DNA from: Vibrio sp. HB236076
GTDB taxonomy: Bacteria > Pseudomonadota > Gammaproteobacteria > Enterobacterales > Vibrionaceae
NCBI RefSeq assembly: GCF_040957575.1
Contig: NZ_CP162601.1
Location: forward strand, 1,426,001 to 1,490,000
DNA length: 64,000 nucleotides
Direction: 5' to 3'
Position 1 is the stretch's first letter. Each line of letters begins with the position of its first letter. The notes below the pieces were generated by a model. The model ran no database searches. It was not told where the DNA came from and saw only the letters and a list, made by a program, of their open reading frames with translations. The position numbers and the translations under genes are program-made. Below, piece by piece: positions 1 to 9,122 of the stretch.

Positions 1-327
1 ACGCAATTGCTCATCTTGAATTGGTTTAAACCGGCCTCGGATACTTTCCCCTCCCTCGAGAAGTGCCAGTGCGTACCAATCTGCTAAATCGAGAAAATAC
101 CACACTTCCTTGATCGATTGCGTCGTATCGCCTGATAGAACTTCCTCAAACCACACGTGGGCCATGGCGCCATTGACTTTGATCTCTTCCGCTGCCTCGA
201 TGGTTGGCATTTCTTTGACTAAGATACGGTTGCCTTGGTAAAAAAGCGCGCCAGCGAGGCTGATAACCGCTGCGGCTAAGATAATGGTTGTCGTAAAGAT
301 GCTTTTGGCGCTAAAAGAATAGGACAT
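1..327 (-). CDS. Membrane sensor protein, N-terminal part only (cut by window edge)
   Basis: An open frame runs from an ATG at 327 down to base 1 without a stop, giving the first 109 residues of a longer protein. Residues about 10-31 form one hydrophobic membrane segment (TTTIILAAAVISLAGALFY) after a short polar N-terminus. What follows is hydrophilic, probably periplasmic, and helix-like. This architecture is typical of a histidine kinase, diguanylate cyclase or chemoreceptor sensor, but no output domain lies inside the window, so the class is unknown. It is transcribed divergently from the PstS-like binding protein that starts at 494. A solute-binding protein next to a membrane sensor often means that the binding protein supplies the ligand input; here that is inference from neighbourhood only. 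Confidence 0.6.
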   Translation of the reverse strand, partial: MSYSFSAKSIFTTTIILAAAVISLAGALFYQGNRILVKEMPTIEAAEEIKVNGAMAHVWFEEVLSGDTTQSIKEVWYFLDLADWYALALLEGGESIRGRFKPIQDEQLR

Positions 328-493
328 AGATAATCTGGATTAAAATTAATAAATGATTCACAACATTAGCCAAAAATTCGGCTATCTTGAAAGTCAGATT
401 AATAGATAACTGTGATGTTAATATTATACCATGAGTGTTTTTTCGTTTTGCTCTTCAATTAGATTGTTCTTTCTTTATGCGGGAAAAAGAATA

Positions 494-1447
494 ATGAAAT
501 GCGTTTTCGGAATTTGTATTGCCCTGTTTTGCATTCGAACTGTGATGGCGAATGATCTCATTTTGATTGATGGCTCGAGCACCGTTTATCCTATTACTTC
601 ACAAGTTGCACAAGATTTTTATCGTTCGGAAAGTGGTAAAACCAAAGTCTTGGTTGGCATTTCCGGTACCGGGGGAGGATTTAAAAAGTTTTGTCAGGGC
701 GAACTGGATATGTCGAATGCCTCTCGCGCTATTTCTTTTAAAGAAAAAGCATTGTGTCAGAAAAACGGAATTGAATACTTTGAACTGCCGATCGCTTTAG
801 ATGCCATTACCATCGTGGTCAATAAAGACAATGACTGGGCGTCAACATTGTCGGTCGAACAACTTAAACGGGTTTGGCAAGACGACAGCGAAGGAAAAGT
901 GACAAACTGGCGTCAAATTGACCGTGATTTTCCGCCGCGGCCATTAACCCTCTACGGGCCTGGGACTGACTCCGGTACTTACGATTATTTCATCGATGCG
1001 ATTGTTAATACCCAGCGTAGTCGTCTCGATTACTATGCCAGCGAAGACGACGAAGTTCTGGCTCAAAAAGTCGCTCAAGATAGCAATGCGATGGCCTTCT
1101 TTGGGCTGTCTTATTATTTAGAGCACAAAGACACCTTAAAAGCAGTGGCTATTTCTTACGACGGTAATGAGCCCGTAATACCGAGCTTAAAGACGTTGAA
1201 ACAAGGGGAGTATCAGCCGCTGTCTCGCCCGCTGTATATCTATGTCAATAAGCAGTCGGTAGACGATTTCGCTTTTGTCGACCGTTTCGTTCATTATTTC
1301 TTTCACCCTAAACGGTTAATTCACTCGATTAAAGAAGCGGGCTATGTCCCTTTGTCCGAGTATGAATACCAAAATATCTTACGACATTATTCATTGGGTG
1401 AGCCATTGTCTTTTGGTGATGACGGGCGCTCGTCTTTTAGTCCATAG
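494..1447 (+). CDS. PstS-like periplasmic substrate-binding protein
   Basis: Encodes 317 residues. Residues 1-19 are a signal peptide ending ...RTVMA before NDLILIDGSS. The mature part has the hallmarks of the PstS/PBP-like-2 family: DGSSTVYPITSQVAQDF near the N-terminus, the anion-binding loop SGTGGGFKKFCQGELD, and NASRAI. PstS proteins bind phosphate for import or sensing. There is no pstCAB beside it, and the divergent neighbour is a membrane sensor, so a sensory role is as likely as transport. The frame can be extended upstream to an ATG at 431, but that would bury the signal peptide behind 21 residues, so 494 is preferred. It ends in TAG. The ligand is not proven; related proteins bind phosphate or other oxyanions. 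Confidence 0.8.
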   Translation: MKCVFGICIALFCIRTVMANDLILIDGSSTVYPITSQVAQDFYRSESGKTKVLVGISGTGGGFKKFCQGELDMSNASRAISFKEKALCQKNGIEYFELPIALDAITIVVNKDNDWASTLSVEQLKRVWQDDSEGKVTNWRQIDRDFPPRPLTLYGPGTDSGTYDYFIDAIVNTQRSRLDYYASEDDEVLAQKVAQDSNAMAFFGLSYYLEHKDTLKAVAISYDGNEPVIPSLKTLKQGEYQPLSRPLYIYVNKQSVDDFAFVDRFVHYFFHPKRLIHSIKEAGYVPLSEYEYQNILRHYSLGEPLSFGDDGRSSFSP

Positions 1448-1554
1448 AATCGCCTTTATACGCTGATTTAGTATTGCGTTTATTTCTCAAAATGGCGGAA
1501 GTGTAAATTTGACTTGGACTTTGCTAAAGTGGCGTTTTTATTCGAGTCATTGTT

Positions 1555-2031
1555 ATGGAAAACATCGCCGTTTTTGTTGATGTTCAGAATATTTATTACA
1601 CCACGCGAGATGCTTTTGGGCGCTCGTTTGACTACAACCGCTTTTGGGCTCGCGCTTGTGAGCATCGCAATATCGTTTGTGCTAACGCTTATGCCATTGC
1701 ATCAGAGCACCCTAAATCTCGCCAGTTTCATCATATTTTACGCGGTATCGGTTTTGAAGTCTTACTTAAACCCTTTATTCAACGCCGTGATGGCAGTGCG
1801 AAAGGAGATTGGGATGTCGGCATCGCGCTCGATGCTTATGAAGCGGCGGCCTCTGGTGTTGATACCGTAGTATTGCTAACAGGTGATGGTGATTTTTGTC
1901 ACTTAGTTGAGCGTATTCAACAACGTTTTAATACTCGTGTGGAAGTTTATGGCGTTGAAAAACTCGCAGCACAAGCTTTGATTCACGCCAGTGATGAGTA
2001 TCACCCAATTGAGGGTGAGTTATTACTTTAA
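1555..2031 (+). CDS. NYN-domain (LabA/DUF88-like) protein, putative RNase
   Basis: 158 residues that are almost entirely an NYN domain, the PIN-like nuclease fold of the LabA/DUF88 family. The expected acidic residues are visible: FVDVQNIYY near residue 8, GDWDVGIALDAYEAA around residue 87, and VVLLTGDGDFCHLVERI around residue 105. These aspartates are the metal-binding site proposed for NYN nucleases. The protein is soluble, with no signal or membrane segment. It stands alone between the PstS-like gene and tesA. The family is widespread but its cellular substrate is not settled, so a role in RNA processing is inference. Start ATG at 1555; the upstream ribosome site is weak. Confidence 0.8.
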   Translation: MENIAVFVDVQNIYYTTRDAFGRSFDYNRFWARACEHRNIVCANAYAIASEHPKSRQFHHILRGIGFEVLLKPFIQRRDGSAKGDWDVGIALDAYEAAASGVDTVVLLTGDGDFCHLVERIQQRFNTRVEVYGVEKLAAQALIHASDEYHPIEGELLL

Positions 2032-2119
2032 TCCGAACGCTTAGCGTTTAGTCCTTTGCTAACCCGATTTGACCAACCCTGATGGCTTATCCAATTAAGG
2101 CGTATTGTAAAAAACTATT

Positions 2120-2731
2120 TCATTCGTTTGATGGTGTGAGGTGTTTTGCTAGCTGCACAGCCATGGTGTTGGCGATCCAAGGTTGAGCCTTCTCGTTGGG
2201 GTGAATGCCATCATTTCTCATCCATTCCGATTTGGTGATGATTTGCTCAAGGAAAAAAGGGAGCAAAGGAATATTGAATTGTTTGGCCGCTTGTGGAAAT
2301 ACTTGTTCAAATGACTGAACATAGCGTTGCCCATAGTTAGGTGGTGCCTTCGCCTGCATCAACATGGCTTTACTGCCCATTTGTTGGATGAGTGTTATCA
2401 TTTGGTGGATGTTTTTTGTCACAATAGGGGCGGGAAAGCCACGCAGTCCGTCGTTGCCACCGAGTGCAATTAATACCCATTGAGGTTGGTGCTGTTCCAG
2501 CAGTTTTGGAAGTCGAGCGAGCCCATTCCCAGTCGTATCCCCAGAAATACTGGCATTAATGACGCGGTAGTCATACCCTTGTTTTTGCAATTGTTCAGGC
2601 AGTAAGCTTGGCCAACTCTGTTCAATTTCCATCTGATAACCTGCACTTAAGCTATCACCCAAAATCAAAAGTGTGTTACTACTAACAGAACAAGAAATAA
2701 AAACGAAAAGCAAACCAAAGAGTCTTATCAT
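2120..2731 (-). CDS. tesA: TesA: periplasmic acyl-CoA thioesterase I / lysophospholipase L1 / arylesterase
   Basis: 203 residues of the SGNH-hydrolase family. Block I GDSLSAGYQ carries the nucleophilic serine just after the signal peptide; GGNDGLRG is block III; DGIHPN supplies the Asp-His pair. The N-terminus [18 protein letters not shown] is a signal peptide, so the enzyme is exported to the periplasm, where TesA hydrolyses acyl thioesters and lysophospholipids. The start at 2731 is chosen because the only longer alternative is a TTG at 2767 that would add 12 polar residues before the signal. The next gene starts on the opposite strand at 2730, so the two ATGs share two bases. tesA diverging from ybbA is also found in E. 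coli, which supports both assignments. Confidence 0.93.
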   Translation of the reverse strand: MIRLFGLLFVFISCSVSSNTLLILGDSLSAGYQMEIEQSWPSLLPEQLQKQGYDYRVINASISGDTTGNGLARLPKLLEQHQPQWVLIALGGNDGLRGFPAPIVTKNIHQMITLIQQMGSKAMLMQAKAPPNYGQRYVQSFEQVFPQAAKQFNIPLLPFFLEQIITKSEWMRNDGIHPNEKAQPWIANTMAVQLAKHLTPSNE

Positions 2732-3404
2732 GTCAAAATCCGTTATTCGTGCAGAATCTATTCGCAAACTAGTTTCTACTAATCAAGAGGATTTAACAAT
2801 CCTTGATAAGGTAAATTTTTCTATTCAACAGGGAGAGACGGTGGCGATAGTCGGGGCTTCTGGGGCTGGAAAATCGACACTAATGACCTTGTTGGCGGGG
2901 CTAGATACTGCCTCAGAAGGAGATGTGTACCTCTTTGATAAGCCTTTATCTCGTTTAGATGATGAACAGCGAGCGCAATTAAGAGGTCAGTATTTAGGAT
3001 TTGTATTTCAAAGTTTTTTGTTAATTGAGAGTTTAACCGCTTTAGAAAATGTCACTCTTCCTTGCTTGTTAGCCGGTAAAGAAGAGGACAACAAAAGAGC
3101 GGTTTCTCTTCTCGAATCAGTTGGTTTAGGCCATCGCCTGCATCATACCCCGGCACAGCTTTCGGGCGGCGAACAACAGCGGGTCGCGATTGCACGAGCG
3201 TTTATGACGCAACCCAAAGTATTGTTTGCTGATGAACCTACCGGGAACTTGGACCAAAATACGGCTCAAAACATTGTGGATTTACTGTTTGCATTAAATG
3301 TTGAGCACGGTACTACCTTGGTATTGGTCACACATGACCCCAAACTAGCGCAGCGATGTCAGCGGTGCTTTGAGATGACCAATGGTCAGATCAAGGAGGT
3401 GTAA
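2730..3404 (+). CDS. ybbA: YbbA: ABC transporter ATP-binding protein (LolD/MacB type)
   Basis: 224 residues, the ATPase of a mechanotransmission-type (type VII) ABC system. Walker A is GASGAGKST at about residues 45-53; the Q-loop lies in FVFQSF; the signature is LSGGEQQR; Walker B is [12 protein letters not shown]; the switch histidine is in LVTHD. It pairs with the permease starting one base after its stop codon. LolD/MacB/YbbA ATPases do not import solute; they drive periplasmic substrate handling through the FtsX-like permease. The substrate of YbbAP is not established. Its 5' end overlaps the start of tesA on the other strand, so its promoter must lie within tesA coding sequence. Confidence 0.93.
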   Translation: MSKSVIRAESIRKLVSTNQEDLTILDKVNFSIQQGETVAIVGASGAGKSTLMTLLAGLDTASEGDVYLFDKPLSRLDDEQRAQLRGQYLGFVFQSFLLIESLTALENVTLPCLLAGKEEDNKRAVSLLESVGLGHRLHHTPAQLSGGEQQRVAIARAFMTQPKVLFADEPTGNLDQNTAQNIVDLLFALNVEHGTTLVLVTHDPKLAQRCQRCFEMTNGQIKEV

Positions 3405-3405
3405 A

Positions 3406-5841
3406 ATGTTCAATCGCGCAGTGAAGTTACAACGTTTGTGGGTGTGGAGTTGGCGTGAAATACGGCGTGGTAAGTTGTGGCCTATCACTATTGCACTGAG
3501 CTTAATTATCGGATGTGTTTTTGCACTTTCTGCACTCTCCATTCGTCTAGAGCAAGTTGTGGTAAAGCAGGGTAAAGAGGCGCTAACCGCCGATTTGGTT
3601 TTTTCTTCGGCAAACCCGATCCCGGAGGCTTTAAGAGAAGCAACGAAGGGCAATAACTTAACCAGTGCAATACAAATTCGCTATAGGACTATGGCTTTTA
3701 GCCAAGAGCAAATGCAGTTAGTCACGGTTCGGGCCGTTAGTGAAAATTACCCTTTACGGGGTGAGTTGCGGTTAGAAGGGCAAAAGGGGATGTTCGACCG
3801 CGTCCAGCCCGGAGAGCTATGGCTTGATGGTAGAGTCATGGCTGCTCTGGATGTAAAAGTCGGTGATACTGTCTCTGTTGGTGATGCCGATTTCACTGTC
3901 TCGGGGCGTGTCATTCAAGAGCCTGGGGTGAGTTTTAATCCCTTCCAGCAAATGCCAGCTGTGTATATCAATCAAAATGATGTCGTTAAAACAGGCGCAT
4001 TACAACAAGGCAGTAGGGTGCGCTATCAGTGGTATATTAACGGTTCAACATCCGAACTCACTTCACTCAAGCAATCAATAAATTTAACCCCCAGTGATAG
4101 ATGGATCGACGAACAAAGTCCATCTCGTCGACAAGGTATTTTTGAAAGAACAACCCAATACCTTTCTTTAACGGCGGTCATTGTCATTATGATGGCAGCC
4201 ACAACCTTAGTGTTGACTTGTCAGCATTATGTTTCTACTCGGACTCAAACGGTTGCGATGTTGAAAAGTTTGGGGGCAAGTAAATGGTGGCTTAAACAAT
4301 GGCTCTTAATACAAGTTTGTTTTTTACTGCTCTTGGGGTCATTAATCGGTTTTTCCGTTGGTATGGGACTTGAATGGCTATTAAGGTTGCCGTTAGCGGG
4401 ATTATTGCCGACGCCGTTACCTAGCTATGGTAGTGGGCCATTTGTCGCCGCTTTACTGACCTGTATATCAATCGGTATTCCAGCGTTAGGGATACCGTTG
4501 ACCAAGCTAATCAATACGTCTGCTGTCGCTGTTTTACAACCTCAGGATAATTCATTTTCAATGTCACTATCTCAGTGGACAATGTTGTCTGTTCCGTTGC
4601 TGGGCCTTGGGATGTTTTATGCGAACAATGCTTTGGTCTGGGCTATATTGGCCGGTATTTTGGCACTGCTTTTTGTGTTAGGTACTATGGGGATATTCCT
4701 TTCTAAGCTATTGGCGAAAATACCGCTTGGCGTAGCGATGAAATTGGCTGTGAGCCGAATCAATCGCTCTCGTTTTGTCAGCGGTTTACAATTTGCTGCT
4801 TTGGGGTTGTCACTGATGTTGTTGGCCCTAATTTGGTTAGTAAGAACCGACTTATTGGCTGACTGGCAAAGAGCATTACCCGACGGTGCTCCCAATGTCT
4901 TTGCGATTAATATTGCTCCATACGAGCGAGATAATTATTTATTGATGTTAGAACAAGCCGATATTGCACATTCACTCACCTATCCTATTACTCGCGGGCG
5001 AGTGAGTGAAATTAATGGGGTTGATGCCAAGTCAGCACCGGGGATTGATCCGCAAGATGATGTCTTTCGACGAGAGATAAATTTTACTTATCTAGAGCAA
5101 CTCCCCCAGAGTAATCAACTGATATCCGGCCAATGGGGGCAAAGCGGAGGGGTGTCCGTTGAAGAGGAGGTGGCTAAGGCAATGGCAGTTAAGGTCGGAG
5201 ATAAACTGTCTTTTGTGATTAATGGCCAACAAGTTGACGCGACCGTGAATTCGATTCGCTCAGTGGAATGGCGTGAAATGAAGCCCAATTTCTACTTTAT
5301 CTTCACACCTGATGTTTTGTCTGAGCTGCCCGTTACGTGGATGCTGAGTTATCGAATCGATCAGGATCAAGAATCGATTCTGAATCAATTGACGCGTCAG
5401 TTTCCGACGGTGAGTACATTGGATATTCGTCAGTTAGCCACTAACCTTGAGGCAATATTGACTCAGATTATCTGGTCGATCACCGTATTAGCGGCACTTG
5501 GTTTAGCGGCAGGGACTTTATTGATTGTGACGTTGATGCGCTTAAGTTTGAGTCAAAGAAAAAATGAAATTCGTCTTTATCGTACCCTTGGTAGCAGTAA
5601 AAAAAGCTTGTCTTTAACACTTTGGTCTGAATATGGGCTCTTAGCCATTATAGCAAGTTCGGTGGCAGCCTTAGGCGCGGAGTTAAGTGTGGCACTGGTA
5701 TTGGGCATTGGTTTTGATGTTGAACCGCGATTACACCCATTGTTGTGGGTTGTCTTGCCATCAGTCACGATGTTGTTACTGGCGTTGACTTTGCAAAGCT
5801 CCATTAAGCAACTGTTGGTGCCATTGACGACTAAAAAGTAA
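3406..5841 (+). CDS. ybbP: YbbP: FtsX-like ABC transporter permease
   Basis: 811 residues, close to the usual length of about 800 for YbbP. It begins one base after the ybbA stop with a strong ribosome site (AAGGAGGT at 3393-3400) inside the end of ybbA, so the two are translationally linked. One membrane helix near the N-terminus (about 24-46) is followed by a large periplasmic region. Several helices (about 255-470) include two FtsX-type segments, then a second periplasmic region and a terminal group of three helices (about 685-805). The segment TRTQTVAMLKSLGAS and its second copy SQRKNEIRLYRTLGSS are the conserved FtsX/MacB coupling helices that contact the ATPase. Function with YbbA: ATP-driven envelope transport of unknown substrate. 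Confidence 0.92.
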   Translation: MFNRAVKLQRLWVWSWREIRRGKLWPITIALSLIIGCVFALSALSIRLEQVVVKQGKEALTADLVFSSANPIPEALREATKGNNLTSAIQIRYRTMAFSQEQMQLVTVRAVSENYPLRGELRLEGQKGMFDRVQPGELWLDGRVMAALDVKVGDTVSVGDADFTVSGRVIQEPGVSFNPFQQMPAVYINQNDVVKTGALQQGSRVRYQWYINGSTSELTSLKQSINLTPSDRWIDEQSPSRRQGIFERTTQYLSLTAVIVIMMAATTLVLTCQHYVSTRTQTVAMLKSLGASKWWLKQWLLIQVCFLLLLGSLIGFSVGMGLEWLLRLPLAGLLPTPLPSYGSGPFVAALLTCISIGIPALGIPLTKLINTSAVAVLQPQDNSFSMSLSQWTMLSVPLLGLGMFYANNALVWAILAGILALLFVLGTMGIFLSKLLAKIPLGVAMKLAVSRINRSRFVSGLQFAALGLSLMLLALIWLVRTDLLADWQRALPDGAPNVFAINIAPYERDNYLLMLEQADIAHSLTYPITRGRVSEINGVDAKSAPGIDPQDDVFRREINFTYLEQLPQSNQLISGQWGQSGGVSVEEEVAKAMAVKVGDKLSFVINGQQVDATVNSIRSVEWREMKPNFYFIFTPDVLSELPVTWMLSYRIDQDQESILNQLTRQFPTVSTLDIRQLATNLEAILTQIIWSITVLAALGLAAGTLLIVTLMRLSLSQRKNEIRLYRTLGSSKKSLSLTLWSEYGLLAIIASSVAALGAELSVALVLGIGFDVEPRLHPLLWVVLPSVTMLLLALTLQSSIKQLLVPLTTKK

Positions 5842-6365
5842 TCGCTTGAGCAAATCCTTGTCTGTGGAGGGGGAAGTGTCACTGCAGACAAGCTTCTCAG
5901 GTGGTTCGATGGTTTATTTTTTATTGTCCATTTAAAGTGTGTTCGGTGCAATTATCCGTTCAAAAACGTGGTTTACGTTGTCTATGGAACAAAAGCGATG
6001 AAAGCGATTGAGGTCGTAAGTTGCATCTCGACGTTGAAACTTTCATAATAATGGCAAATCATTCGAGTTGTAATTAAATTTCATTGAAAGATTAACTTAA
6101 AAAACATAGCTTGGCGGTTTTTGTTATGCAAATAATGTTTAAACTTTTGATTTTTAATGTATTTAATTTTTCTTTGCTGTTTGTTTTTATTTGAACTCAA
6201 ATAAGTTGACTTCTAGCTACTTTGTTGAGTGTTCAGCGGGTTCATATCCATTGTAATAGGGCACGTGCCGGCAAGGTAATCGCATTCAGTTGACAATGTG
6301 TATGACTCGGTTTAACGCCAAATCATTGCTTATTAACGATGATGTTTTCACTTTAAATAGGATAA
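5842..6365. other. Intergenic region, 524 bp, AT-rich
   Basis: No convincing ORF. Just after ybbP an 8-bp inverted repeat (CTTGTCTG at 5857-5864 and CAGACAAG about 20 bases later) could be a weak end-of-transcript hairpin, but it lacks a T-run. The rest, especially 6060-6230, is very AT-rich. The ribosome site of the downstream gene lies close to 6358-6362. I see no recognisable RNA gene. Confidence 0.4.
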
Positions 6366-7226
6366 ATGATGACTGATATGTCTTCTTCGCCACAAAAAAA
6401 ACACGAAAAGTGCTCAGTGTTTGGGCGACTTTTTTCAATTGCGCACGACGATCCAACACTCAATGAGAGCACCTGGTCTCAAATACAACCTTGTAAAACC
6501 TATCGTTTGGGCAGCAAGTCCATTTTTATTACTCAACCGAGTTCAAGCTTTTGGGTGTACTTTTTAGGTCTTGTCACTTGTTTACTTGGTGTTTTTTTAT
6601 TGTTCGATCACCAAGAGCAACTGTCTCGCGTTTGGTGGGGAATTTCTTTGTTGCTATGGGGGATTGGCGCATTGATTGCTGGTACGAGTTATCAAGCATT
6701 TGGCTATCAATTGAAATGCCAAGGGAGAAAGAGAGTAGCCTGGACCAGCTGGTGGGAAGTCATCTACCTCATATTCCAACAAGTTAGTGTGAATGCTATG
6801 TTAGTCGGCGTGGCTTACTCCACCTTGTCGCCCAGTGGTATTCAAATCAGTCTTTATGTCGCCAGTTTGGTCTCGGTTGCTTATGTCCTTTTCATTGCCT
6901 ATGGCGCATTTAAGCCAGTAAAATCTTTTATTACTTTTGAAATGATGTGCTGGTGGTGTACGCCTTTTATTGTCTTCATGACAATACTAAATACCTGGAG
7001 TTTCTGGCAGACGGGCGCAGAGTTACAATTAAGTTTGATTGGAGTATGGGGTGGCTTATATTTAACTATGTATTTGTATTGGATCTATTACCGAGCTGAT
7101 CTAACCGCTAAATTGTGGCAAAAAAAGCGCTGGTTTTCCGAAAATGACGTTTTGCATGTTGCCCTAATCATTTGGGTTGCTTACTTAGCTTGGTTCGTTG
7201 AACCGTTGATTTTAGATCTGAAGTAA
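6366..7226 (+). CDS. Polytopic membrane protein of unknown function
   Basis: 286 residues. A polar N-terminal stretch of about 55 residues precedes about eight hydrophobic segments, starting with FWVYFLGLVTCLLGVFLLF and ending with VLHVALIIWVAYLAWFVEPLI. Tryptophan is frequent throughout the membrane part. A short cytoplasmic-type basic loop (CQGRKRVAW) separates two pairs of helices. I do not recognise the family and see no catalytic or transport signature. It stands alone, 520 bp after ybbP and 150 bp before the SH3-domain gene. Start ATG at 6366 (a second ATG follows at 6369) with AGGA a few bases upstream. Confidence 0.7.
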   Translation: MMTDMSSSPQKKHEKCSVFGRLFSIAHDDPTLNESTWSQIQPCKTYRLGSKSIFITQPSSSFWVYFLGLVTCLLGVFLLFDHQEQLSRVWWGISLLLWGIGALIAGTSYQAFGYQLKCQGRKRVAWTSWWEVIYLIFQQVSVNAMLVGVAYSTLSPSGIQISLYVASLVSVAYVLFIAYGAFKPVKSFITFEMMCWWCTPFIVFMTILNTWSFWQTGAELQLSLIGVWGGLYLTMYLYWIYYRADLTAKLWQKKRWFSENDVLHVALIIWVAYLAWFVEPLILDLK

Positions 7227-7374
7227 TCGAGCGAGTATGATGGCTACATTTTGAGTGACAGTGTAAATATATAGTCAATTACATTAAGTTTTTGCAAAGA
7301 TAGACAGGCGAGCATGGCAATGCCCAATAAAGCTGTTAACGTTGATTCAATACAGTGATTATTTGGAGTTATTT

Positions 7375-7851
7375 ATGCGTAAATCGTTTGTCTTTTTTGT
7401 GCTTTCTGGTTTGTTTGTTAGTGCAAATGTCAGTGCTCAAGGTTGTGAACCTGGTAAGCATTGTCAACAGCAGCAAGTAGGAAAATCTGGCCACGGCCAT
7501 CAGCAAGCAAACCATAATTCTTCGTTTAAAAAACAAGCCAACGCAAGCAACCGCAATCAAGCTCATCAAAGTAGTGCAAAGCAAACATCGAAGTCATCTC
7601 ATTCGCAACACAAGTCACCAGCGAAACAAAAAGTGTATAAGCACCCTAATGCCAAGTCTAAAGGAACTTATTATGTTTCGGCGAACCGATTAAATGTTCG
7701 TGGCGCACCCGGTAAAGGAGGCAAAGTGAAAGGCCATTTTACTAAAGGACAAGCATTAGCCGTTTATGCCGTTGTCGATGGTTGGGCAAAAGTGTATTTT
7801 AATGGTCAGTATCTCTGGGTCAGCAACCAATATTTACATATTAAGCTTTAA
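7375..7851 (+). CDS. Secreted SH3-domain protein with low-complexity H/K/Q/S-rich region
   Basis: 158 residues. MRKSFVFFVLSGLFVSANVSA is a signal peptide. Residues about 22-95 form a low-complexity basic region rich in His, Lys, Gln, Ser and Asn, with two cysteines at its start (CEPGKHC). The C-terminal 60 residues match a bacterial SH3 (SH3_3) domain: YYVSANRLNVRGAPGKGGKVKG, then GQALAVYAVVDGWAKVYF and YLWVSNQYL. Such domains usually bind peptidoglycan stem peptides, so a cell-wall-associated periplasmic or surface role is likely. The start at 7375 has GGAG seven bases upstream; an in-frame start at 7342 would misplace the signal peptide. A strong terminator follows directly. Confidence 0.8.
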   Translation: MRKSFVFFVLSGLFVSANVSAQGCEPGKHCQQQQVGKSGHGHQQANHNSSFKKQANASNRNQAHQSSAKQTSKSSHSQHKSPAKQKVYKHPNAKSKGTYYVSANRLNVRGAPGKGGKVKGHFTKGQALAVYAVVDGWAKVYFNGQYLWVSNQYLHIKL

Positions 7852-7854
7852 ATA

Positions 7855-7892
7855 AAAAAAGCCTTTGTTTGATAAAACAAAGGCTTTTTAAT
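7855..7892. terminator. Bidirectional rho-independent terminator
   Basis: An A-run, the stem AAAGCCTTTGTTT/AAAACAAAGGCTTT with a 3-base loop, and a T-run. It sits between the convergent SH3-domain gene and the reductase gene and can serve both strands. Confidence 0.88.
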
Positions 7893-8010
7893 TTAATGTA
7901 GAGCAGTGTTATTTGGTTGAGGCAGCCTCATAACACTATCAAAGACCGTCTAGATTTGTTTCCAAGCGTTTTTTGCTCTGTTACTTTATAGGTTGTTCTT
8001 ACGGTTTTAA

Positions 8011-9096
8011 TTAATCGTGATCTGGAATCAATACAAATTTACCCATATGCGTTTTTTCAACAAATAGCTTTTGCGCCTCGACAATGGATTGCAATGGGAA
8101 TTGCTTTGAGAGTAGCGGTTTGATTTCCCCTTTTTCGATATAACTGACCAAATTGCCAAATACCGGTTCTTCCCAAGCGGTAGTGCCGATAAGTTGAATG
8201 TCTTTTAGGTACATATCGCGCATGTCAAGATCGACAATCGGACCTGCGATGGCACCAGAGGTGACCAAACGCCCGCCGCGCTTGAGGACTTTTAACATGG
8301 CAGGGAAGTTTTGTCCGCCGACATTATCGACTACCAAGTCAACTGATTTTTCGCCCAATTCTTTAACAATATCATCATTGCGATCAAGCAATACATCGGC
8401 ACCGAGTGGTTCAAGTAGCGCGTGTTTGCTCTTACTTGCTATTGCCACTACGCGTGCACCACGACGTTTGGCTAATTGAATCGTGGCAGAGCCCACTCCC
8501 CCAGAGGCGCCGGGAATTAATACGGTTTCGCCCGCTTTTAAATCGGCACGGTGCAGCATATTTTCAGAAGTACCATAAGCGCATGGGATTGTGCCTAATT
8601 CGGCATCCGACCAGTCAGAAGTAATTGGAAAAGCTTCACTTGATTTGATTTTGACGTATTGGGCAAAAGCGCCATCGTAGTCAGAACCCATCCAAATATT
8701 TTCAAAGGTTTGGTAATTATCAGTACTGTTACAAGGACGCAATAACACGCGTTTACCCACCAAGCTTTTATCGTTATCATCTGCACAGTCAACTACTTGA
8801 CCACAACAGTCTGTACCTTGAATAAAAGGAAAAGGGGTACTTTCATTCCAGCCGCCATCGGCTTTTTCTGTCGGATTTTCTTCATTGATGTCGGCGGTTT
8901 GGTTGGTCGAATCTGTCACTGAAGAGGAATACCAACCTAATCGCGTATTGATTTCGGTATTATTCATACCGGCAGCTAACACTTTGACCAAGACTTCACC
9001 GGGTTCAAGCGTGGGTACGGGCACATCTTTGTACACCAGTTTATCGTAACCGCCATTGCCGGTGGTTACGATTGCTTTCATAGTTTTTTCGGTCAT
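8011..9096 (-). CDS. Medium-chain reductase/dehydrogenase, NADPH:quinone reductase-like
   Basis: 361 residues. The N-terminal GroES-like domain starts MKAIVTTGNGGYDKLVYKDVP; the coenzyme-binding Rossmann loop is GASGGVGSATIQLAKRRGARVVA (about residues 195-217). There is no clear set of structural-zinc cysteines, which fits the quinone-oxidoreductase branch more than zinc alcohol dehydrogenases. An insertion of about 45 acidic residues (about 60-105) before GTDCCGQV is longer than in E. coli QorA. Start at 9096 is preferred because GGAG lies 6 bases upstream; an ATG at 9108 is also in frame. It follows proV on the same strand after 69 bp but has its own palindromic operator-like site. Substrate unknown. 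Confidence 0.82.
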   Translation of the reverse strand: MTEKTMKAIVTTGNGGYDKLVYKDVPVPTLEPGEVLVKVLAAGMNNTEINTRLGWYSSSVTDSTNQTADINEENPTEKADGGWNESTPFPFIQGTDCCGQVVDCADDNDKSLVGKRVLLRPCNSTDNYQTFENIWMGSDYDGAFAQYVKIKSSEAFPITSDWSDAELGTIPCAYGTSENMLHRADLKAGETVLIPGASGGVGSATIQLAKRRGARVVAIASKSKHALLEPLGADVLLDRNDDIVKELGEKSVDLVVDNVGGQNFPAMLKVLKRGGRLVTSGAIAGPIVDLDMRDMYLKDIQLIGTTAWEEPVFGNLVSYIEKGEIKPLLSKQFPLQSIVEAQKLFVEKTHMGKFVLIPDHD

Positions 9097-9122
9097 TGTG
9101 AACTCCATAATTGTATAACCTT

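Noticed and set aside
1514..1870. Plus-strand frame overlapping the NYN gene
   Set aside because: Out of frame with a clear NYN domain and lacking any coherent domain.
5857..5898. Hairpin after ybbP as a rho-independent terminator
   Set aside because: Long loop and no T-run; kept only as a note in the intergenic entry.
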